A stretch of DNA of 64,000 nucleotides, taken from the NCBI RefSeq assembly GCF_009649815.1, contig NZ_WJIC01000013.1:124001-188000 (forward strand), in the 5' to 3' direction. This document shows positions 59,240 through 64,000 of the stretch, piece after piece. Position 1 is the stretch's first letter; the number at the start of each line of letters is the position of its first letter. Position numbers and translations under genes: made by a program. The notes beneath the pieces are model-generated. The model made no database searches, was not told the DNA's origin, and saw only the letters and a program-made list of their open reading frames with translations. The stretch comes from Nocardia sp. SYP-A9097 (GTDB lineage Bacteria > Actinomycetota > Actinomycetes > Mycobacteriales > Mycobacteriaceae).

Positions 59240-60793
59240 ATGCCCGTTCCGGCAGCCGCAGTGTTCGAACGTCTGCGGACGTTCGCGGCAGTGGATACCA
59301 CCGAGGAGCGCGAAACCCGCGAGATCACCGAGGTGTTCACCGGCAGGACGCTCGGGACTGTGCCGGTGGGCACCGCCGCCGATGTCGCCACGGCCGTCGC
59401 CAAAGCGCGTGCCGCGCAAGTGGAATGGGCCTTGCGCCCCGCCAAGGACCGCGCCGAGGTCTTCAACCGCTACCGGGATCTCGTGGTGGAGAACCGCGAA
59501 TACCTGATGGATGTGGTGCAGGCCGAGACCGGTAAGGCGCGCTGGGCCGCCCAGGAAGAGATCATGGGGCTGATGTTCGCGGCCCGCTACTTCGCTCGTG
59601 TCGCACCGCAATTGCTCGCCTCGCACAGTGTGCCCGGTGCGTTCCCGGTCCTGAACCGGGCGGCCGTGCGTGCGGTACCCAAGGGCATCGTCGGTGTCAT
59701 CGCGCCGTGGAACTATCCGATGCTGCTCTCGATCGGCGACTCCATCCCCGCGCTGCTGGCGGGCAATGCCGTGGTGGTGAAGCCGGACAGTCAAACCCCG
59801 TACTCGTCGCTGGCCAATGCCGAACTGTTCGCTCGCGCCGGGCTCCCGCGCGATCTGTTCGCGGTGGTCACCGGCCCCGGCACGGTGGTCGGCACCGCCA
59901 TCGTGGACGCCTGCGACTACCTCATGTTCACCGGCTCCTCGGCCACCGGCCGCACCCTGGCCGAACAGTGCGGCCGCCGCCTGATCGGCTTCTCCGCCGA
60001 ACTCGGCGGCAAGAACCCGATGATCGTCGCCGCGGGCGCGGATATCGGCAAGGCCGCCAAAGCCGCTGTGCGAGCATGCTTCTCGAACGCCGGCCAACTC
60101 TGCATCTCCATCGAGCGCCTCTACGTCGAGCGGTCGGTGGCCGCCGAATTCACCGAAAAGTTCGTCACCGCCGTCAAAGCCGCCAAAATCGGTGCGGCCT
60201 ACGACTATTCGGAGGATATCGGCAGCCTCATCTCCGAAGCCCAACTCGAGACCGTCACCAAACACGTGGCCGACGCCGTCTCCAAGGGCGCGAAAGTCCT
60301 CGCCGGCGGCAACCCACGCCCCGACCTCGGCCCCCTATTCTTCGAACCCACGGTCCTGTCCGGCGTCACCGACACCATGGAGTGCGGCCGCAACGAAACC
60401 TTCGGCCCCCTGGTCTCCATCTACCCCGTTGCCGACGTGGAAGAAGCCATCACCAAGGCCAACGACACCGAATACGGCCTCAACGCAAGTGTTTGGGCCG
60501 CAAGCACAGCCGAAGGCGAGCGCATTGCCGAACGCCTACACGCGGGCACGGTGAACATAGACGAGGGCTACGCCCCCGCCTGGGGCTCCACCGGCGCCCC
60601 CATGGGCGGCATGGGCATCTCCGGCGTAGGCCGCCGCCACGGCCCCGACGGCCTCCTCAAATTCACCGAACCCCAAACGGTAGTGGTCACCCGCTTCCTG
60701 AACCTCGACCCCCCGCCCATGATCTCCCAGGAGATATGGCAGCCCTTCCTGATGGGCGTAGCCCGGGCGATCAAGTACCTGCCCGGCCGCTGA
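59240..60793 (+). CDS. gabD2: Succinate-semialdehyde dehydrogenase, GabD2-like
   Basis: 517 residues from ATG 59240 (AGGAGG upstream). Aldehyde dehydrogenase fold: VIAPWNYPMLL, VVVKPDSQTPY, LMFTGSSATGRTLAE (NAD loop), catalytic Glu in FSAELGGKNPM and Cys in CFSNAGQLCISIERLYV. The sequence closely follows mycobacterial GabD2 (MPxPxxxVFxRLRxxAA; NETFGPLVSIYPVADV; GAPMGGMGISGVGRRHG). Oxidises succinate semialdehyde to succinate with NADP+. Divergent from the MFS gene. Confidence 0.9.
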   Translation: MPVPAAAVFERLRTFAAVDTTEERETREITEVFTGRTLGTVPVGTAADVATAVAKARAAQVEWALRPAKDRAEVFNRYRDLVVENREYLMDVVQAETGKARWAAQEEIMGLMFAARYFARVAPQLLASHSVPGAFPVLNRAAVRAVPKGIVGVIAPWNYPMLLSIGDSIPALLAGNAVVVKPDSQTPYSSLANAELFARAGLPRDLFAVVTGPGTVVGTAIVDACDYLMFTGSSATGRTLAEQCGRRLIGFSAELGGKNPMIVAAGADIGKAAKAAVRACFSNAGQLCISIERLYVERSVAAEFTEKFVTAVKAAKIGAAYDYSEDIGSLISEAQLETVTKHVADAVSKGAKVLAGGNPRPDLGPLFFEPTVLSGVTDTMECGRNETFGPLVSIYPVADVEEAITKANDTEYGLNASVWAASTAEGERIAERLHAGTVNIDEGYAPAWGSTGAPMGGMGISGVGRRHGPDGLLKFTEPQTVVVTRFLNLDPPPMISQEIWQPFLMGVARAIKYLPGR

Positions 60794-60867
60794 CCTCAAC
60801 CCGGACAACCGATCTCACGTGCAGGGCGGTGGCGCGGCCGGCCCGGAGAAACCGGCCGCGTCACCTC

Positions 60868-61272
60868 TCATCCGGTTCGGTCGGCGCCTCGGGGCGGGGC
60901 TGGAGCCGCGTCCAGGACTGCCGCTTCGGCGTCGGTGAAGAGCCGGGACCGGATGATGAATCGGACGCCTTCGGGGGCTTCCAGGGAGAAGGTGGTGGTG
61001 CGGGCGGGTATCACGTCGACGGTGAGGTGGGTGTGGCGCCAGTGTTCGTATTGGTCGACGGTGATCCAGAAGGGGGTGTCGGGGAAGACTCGGCCGAGCA
61101 TGACATCGGCTGCGCCGACCCGGAATTCGCCGAGCGGATAGCACACGGGTGAGCTGCCGTCACCGCAGCTGGATTGATGGAACATGACCGGACCGTTATG
61201 GGAGATGAGCCCCTGCAGCACATCGGCCGCGGCCTCGGTGATGGCCACCCTGGTAACGGAACCCGTCCTCAT
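60868..61272 (-). CDS. DUF779-family protein
   Basis: 134 residues from ATG 61272. Conserved DUF779 blocks: ITEAAADVLQGLISHNGPVMFHQSSCGDGSSPVCYP, DVMLGRVFPDTPFWITVDQYEHWRHTHLTVDVIPARTTTFSLEAPEGVRFIIRSRLF. The family almost always sits directly behind an ExaC/AldB-type acetaldehyde dehydrogenase gene and its function is unproven (accessory role). Here that partner is missing; only a 25-codon remnant precedes it. Confidence 0.88.
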   Translation of the reverse strand: MRTGSVTRVAITEAAADVLQGLISHNGPVMFHQSSCGDGSSPVCYPLGEFRVGAADVMLGRVFPDTPFWITVDQYEHWRHTHLTVDVIPARTTTFSLEAPEGVRFIIRSRLFTDAEAAVLDAAPAPPRGADRTG

Positions 61273-61317
61273 CCGACCCCTCCAAAATCGCACGGACTGC
61301 TTCGGAAGCTTTGCGCC

Positions 61318-61395
61318 TCAAAGAGATCCGAAATTCTCGGGGGAGTGGCTCGTAAGTACGACACTGCCGGCGGTGCCAGGTTCGGCGTAAATCAT
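61318..61395 (-). pseudogene. Remnant of an ExaC-type aldehyde dehydrogenase gene
   Basis: 25 codons: MIYAEPGTAGSVV then LTSHSPENFGSL and stop, with AGGAG eight bases before the ATG. The first 13 match the usual ExaC beginning (MxVYAxPGTxGSVV) and the last 12 resemble its usual end (LVSYSPKALGFF). This looks like an in-frame deletion that removed about 480 codons and left the start signals. The matches are from memory; a small free-standing gene is the alternative. Confidence 0.55.
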
Positions 61396-61449
61396 GGTCG
61401 CGGCTCCTGATCGCAGATCTGCGGTGACCGGGGTCACTATGAACCCACC

Positions 61450-61478
61450 GGGTTGGCAGAGGGTTGGCGCAGGGTTGG
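61450..61478. promoter_or_regulatory. Three 11-bp-phased direct repeats
   Basis: GGGTTGG at 61450, 61461 and 61472 (CCAACCC on the minus strand), spaced exactly 11 bp so they fall on one DNA face, 55-83 bases upstream of the aldehyde-dehydrogenase remnant. OmpR-type winged helices bind such arrays; the neighbouring GAF regulator carries a winged-helix domain of that general shape. A 12-bp palindrome CGCAGATCTGCG lies at 61412-61423. Confidence 0.6.
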
Positions 61479-61584
61479 TGAAAAGTAGGCTGTTCACTGC
61501 AACCTCGGCGCAACGATGCCCCCACCGCTGTGGCGGTCGTTTCATATCGCCGAGACGACCGGGGAAAAGGCCGTCATCGACCAA

Positions 61585-62808
61585 CTACGCGCGTAACGCG
61601 GTGTGCAGTCGGGCCGCCGCCAGCGCGCGGCGGCTGTCGCCCGGGGCGAGCAATCGCAGTGCGTGCTCGTGAATTTCGATATCGTCCGGGCAGCGCTGCC
61701 CGAATCGCAAGGCGTGCTCGGGATTTCGATCCGCGAGCACCGCGGTGCGCAAGCAGACGTCGAGGTGTTCACGCCACTGCACAATGCCGGGAATATCGGA
61801 ATCCGGTAGTAGCGGACCGCGATACAGGCGCACGGCGGTGGTGAGATCGCCCGCCTCGAGCGCGGATAGCAGTTCGGTGGCATCGCAGGCGACGGGATCG
61901 GTGAGCATATAGCGGCGATCCGCGATCTGACCGTCGGTGGCGCGGCGCAGGCGCGAGACATCGGCTTTGAGGGTGCTCGGGGACACCGACCGGTCACCAT
62001 AGACGGCAGCGTGCAAACGCTCGGGGGTGAAACCCTCCGGCTCCAGCGCGAGCAGGGTGAGAATCTCCACCTGACGCGGGCGCATGGCGACCTGCCGGCC
62101 CTGCTTGTAGAGGCGTGGCACACCCAGGCATTCGAGGCGGGTGCGGGCGGCCGGCCTGGAATACTCTGCGTGCAAACGTGATTCGATGGCGGTGACCAAG
62201 GCCCGCACCGTGGTCAGGATCATCGGATGCGAGCGATCCCAATAGGTCGACAGGTCCAGCACACCCAGTTGCCGCCCATCGGCGGCGCGAATGGGCGCGC
62301 AGTAGCAGACCCAGCCGTGCAGTGCCTCCACCAAATGCTCTGCGGCCCATACCGAACTGGGGCGGCCGGTGTGCAGGGTCAGGGCGACGCCGCTGGTTCC
62401 CATATACGGTTCGTCCCAGCAGCCGCCGGGTGCCAGGTTCACCGTCTCGGCGCGCCGCCGGACCGACCGGTCGCCGCAGCTGAACAGCACGGTCCCCGCG
62501 TCATCGGTGACGACCGCGACCATCCCGGCATCCTCGGCAATGGCACGAATCTCCCCGGCCAATTCGGTGACGGGCGTCCGCAGCGGCGATTCCGCCCAGC
62601 GCGAACCCAATTCGTCCCGATCGGTGGCGGGTGCGACCGCCCGCGCCGGATCGACAGTGCGCAAGGACCGCTCCCACGACTCCACGACTTCTTCCCGCAG
62701 CACCGGCGCCGGCACCCCGGCGAGCAACTGCCGCGGACCCGTGGCCCACCGCGCCCACACCTTCTCCAACTCCGCACGCTGCTGTGATAGGGCGGGCAGG
62801 TGTGTCAT
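61585..62808 (-). CDS. GAF-domain transcriptional regulator with OmpR-like C-terminal domain
   Basis: 407 residues from ATG 62808. N-terminal part is the AcoR-like segment (LREEVVESWERSL) and GAF sensor (AEDAGMVAVVTDDAGTVLFSCGDRSV, GGCWDEPYMGTSGVALTL, CYCAPIRAADGRQLGVLDLSTYWDRSHP). C-terminal winged helix: GRQVAMRPRQVEILTLLALEPEGFTPERLHAAVYGDRSVSPSTLKADVSRLRRATDG, followed by a short helical repeat. Such regulators stand before exaC-DUF779 loci and respond to aldehydes or alcohols. Here its target is mostly deleted. Confidence 0.85.
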   Translation of the reverse strand: MTHLPALSQQRAELEKVWARWATGPRQLLAGVPAPVLREEVVESWERSLRTVDPARAVAPATDRDELGSRWAESPLRTPVTELAGEIRAIAEDAGMVAVVTDDAGTVLFSCGDRSVRRRAETVNLAPGGCWDEPYMGTSGVALTLHTGRPSSVWAAEHLVEALHGWVCYCAPIRAADGRQLGVLDLSTYWDRSHPMILTTVRALVTAIESRLHAEYSRPAARTRLECLGVPRLYKQGRQVAMRPRQVEILTLLALEPEGFTPERLHAAVYGDRSVSPSTLKADVSRLRRATDGQIADRRYMLTDPVACDATELLSALEAGDLTTAVRLYRGPLLPDSDIPGIVQWREHLDVCLRTAVLADRNPEHALRFGQRCPDDIEIHEHALRLLAPGDSRRALAAARLHTALRA

Positions 62809-62930
62809 CGCGCAAACTCCTCGCGGGGCGACTCGGAAATGCGATACCCCATGATGGCGCGCGTACTCACCACGTGTACCCCATTCGGTGGAGTCCATGC
62901 GTTAATTCGATTCGACCGCCTTCGCAGCCT

Positions 62931-63380
62931 TCGCGAACGGCCGGATATCGGTGCTTGCTGGCCGGTTGGGGTAATCGCGCTCTGAGCGTGGCCGCCGCGC
63001 ACGCCGATCTCATCGCCTTCACCGGTGCGGGCACGGACGCGAACGGCAAGCTCACTCTCGCCGACTCCGCCGCCACCGTCGAACGCATCGACCATGTGCG
63101 CGCCCTGCTCGGCGAACGCACCGTCGAATTCAATCTCCTGGTCCAAGCCGTCGTAGCCCCCGAAGAGCGTTCCGCCGCAACCGATTACCTCGCGGACAAC
63201 CTGCCACCCGACTTCAGCGGCGACTTGGAGGACCTCCCGGTCGTACTGTTCGGTACGCCGGATCAGATCGCCGACACCCTGCGCGAACGCCGGAAAACCT
63301 TCGGGTTCAACTACATAACCGTCCTGGAACACAATATGGAGAAACTCGCACCCGTCATCGCGCTGCTGCGCGGCGAGTGA
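62931..63380 (+). pseudogene. LLM-class F420-dependent oxidoreductase, N-terminally truncated
   Basis: About 150 codons with no plausible start. The translated part LLAGWGNRALSVAAAHADLIAFTGAG, VEFNLLVQAVVAP, and VLFGTPDQIADTLRERRKTFGFNYITVLEHNMEKLAPVIALL corresponds to the C-terminal half of the family (usual length about 290 residues). The catalytic and most cofactor-binding parts are absent, so it is a remnant. Confidence 0.7.
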
Positions 63381-63402
63381 GCCAGCGGCGCGGTCGAGTC
63401 CG

Positions 63403-63852
63403 TCAGCTCAGGACCGCGTCGGCCGGCGGGGCGACGAACATGTAGGACTTCTCCTCGATGCGCTGGTGGATGCGCCATTCACCGTCCACGCGGACGAAGG
63501 TGTCGTGATACCAGAGCCCGCACAGCATCAGGCGGCTATGACCGTCCGCGCCGGCCACCAGCATCGGGTTGTGGCACATGGTGCGGGCGGTGGCGTGATC
63601 GCCTTCGACGCGGATCGCGGAATTGGCGACCATATGCTGGAACGCCGAGAAATTCGGCATGACGGCGGCGAGGAAGGTTTTGGTGGACGCCAGATCGCCG
63701 GCCGGACCGCCCATGGCGGTGTAGTCGATATGGGCGTCGGCGGTGAAGAGCTCATCGAGCAATTCCCACTGGTGGGTGTCGACCGCATGCGAATACCGGA
63801 CCATCAGGTCCTGTATTTCCATACGGTCGGAAATCTCCTGCAGGGACAGCAT
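63403..63852 (-). CDS. SnoaL-like (NTF2-fold) protein
   Basis: 149 residues from ATG 63852: MLSLQEISDRMEIQDLMVRYSHAVDTHQWELLDELFTADAHIDYTAMGG, FQHMVANSAIRVEGDHATARTMCHNPMLV, LWYHDTFVRVDGEWRIHQRIEEKSYM. It is of the SnoaL_4 type common near catabolic genes; Asp and His in the cavity could serve catalysis, but the reaction is unknown. Ends 22 bases from the convergent LLM remnant. Confidence 0.83.
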   Translation of the reverse strand: MLSLQEISDRMEIQDLMVRYSHAVDTHQWELLDELFTADAHIDYTAMGGPAGDLASTKTFLAAVMPNFSAFQHMVANSAIRVEGDHATARTMCHNPMLVAGADGHSRLMLCGLWYHDTFVRVDGEWRIHQRIEEKSYMFVAPPADAVLS

Positions 63853-64000
63853 GAGCGCCTCCGGGTTGTGCCTATCCAGCTGTGGGTCGGTGCCCGAGCG
63901 TACGGCGCACCGGCGGCTGATCTTGTGTTTTCGAAAGATACGGCGATGCAATCGATCTCGTCCAGACCGGTCGTCAACTTTCGACGGGCACGCGACGCGG

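Noticed and set aside
1..64000. tRNA, rRNA, CRISPR array, phage or integrative element with att sites
   Set aside because: No cloverleaf, rRNA stretch, regular repeat-spacer array, integrase or phage structural gene was recognised by reading; only the TnpB unit and group II intron are mobile.

Overview
The window is high-GC actinobacterial DNA, most likely from Nocardia or a close mycolic-acid-producing relative. The basis is inference from content: two adjacent conservon-type signalling clusters (Cvn), a KasA/KasB-like ketoacyl synthase, KstR-type palindromes, a GabD2-like dehydrogenase, a SigG-like sigma factor with a SnoaL tail, XRE/DUF6879 pairs, and many MFS, TetR, HxlR and WYL genes. 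No rRNA, tRNA or CRISPR array was recognised.

Layout. 1-5365: partial MFS exporter, alpha/beta hydrolase, DHFR-like reductase, TrmO, DUF1707 protein, amidohydrolase and CbbR. 5410-10464: a compact Calvin-cycle operon of red-type form I RuBisCO (cbbL, cbbS), its activase cbbX, fructose-1,6-bisphosphatase and phosphoribulokinase, divergent from the LysR regulator cbbR across an inverted repeat. These genes supply the cycle-specific enzymes (RuBisCO, PRK, FBPase, activase); the other enzymes would have to come from central metabolism elsewhere. 10538-19119: HdeD-like and DUF1275 membrane proteins, a thiolase, a shortened winged-helix protein, an HxlR/MFS pair, a serine hydrolase lipoprotein, a NUDIX protein and a flavin oxidoreductase behind a KstR-type palindrome. 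19161-20375: a TnpB-only insertion. 20612-29828: small membrane and secreted proteins, HNH nuclease, SRPBCC protein with a second KstR-type site, NUDIX, PLP decarboxylase, lipoprotein, TetR and KasA-like synthase.

29842-38401: PAP2 phosphatase; a two-component pair whose genes face each other and overlap; a RHH/PIN toxin-antitoxin pair; a methionine-salvage operon (fused mtnA-mtnB, mtnD, mtnC); and an XRE/DUF6879 operon with repeated operator-like palindromes. 38624-41346: a gene split exactly between two codons by a 2.2-kb group II intron encoding its own maturase. Removing the intron gives a continuous 174-residue frame.

41499-46537: SDR, a CmtR-like metal sensor with a cation-efflux transporter, a WYL regulator facing a DinB-RidA fusion across a 27-bp inverted repeat, and a SnoaL/TetR pair with a three-half-site operator. 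46601-53967: two tandem conservons (sensor kinase CvnA, roadblock CvnB, DUF742 CvnC, GTPase CvnD); the upstream one lacks CvnC. 54391-63852: PhoA-family alkaline phosphatase lipoprotein, a second lipoprotein, SigG-like sigma factor co-transcribed with an MFS exporter, GabD2, a decayed aldehyde-dehydrogenase locus (DUF779 gene, a 25-codon remnant, three 11-bp-phased repeats and a GAF regulator), a truncated LLM oxidoreductase and a SnoaL protein.
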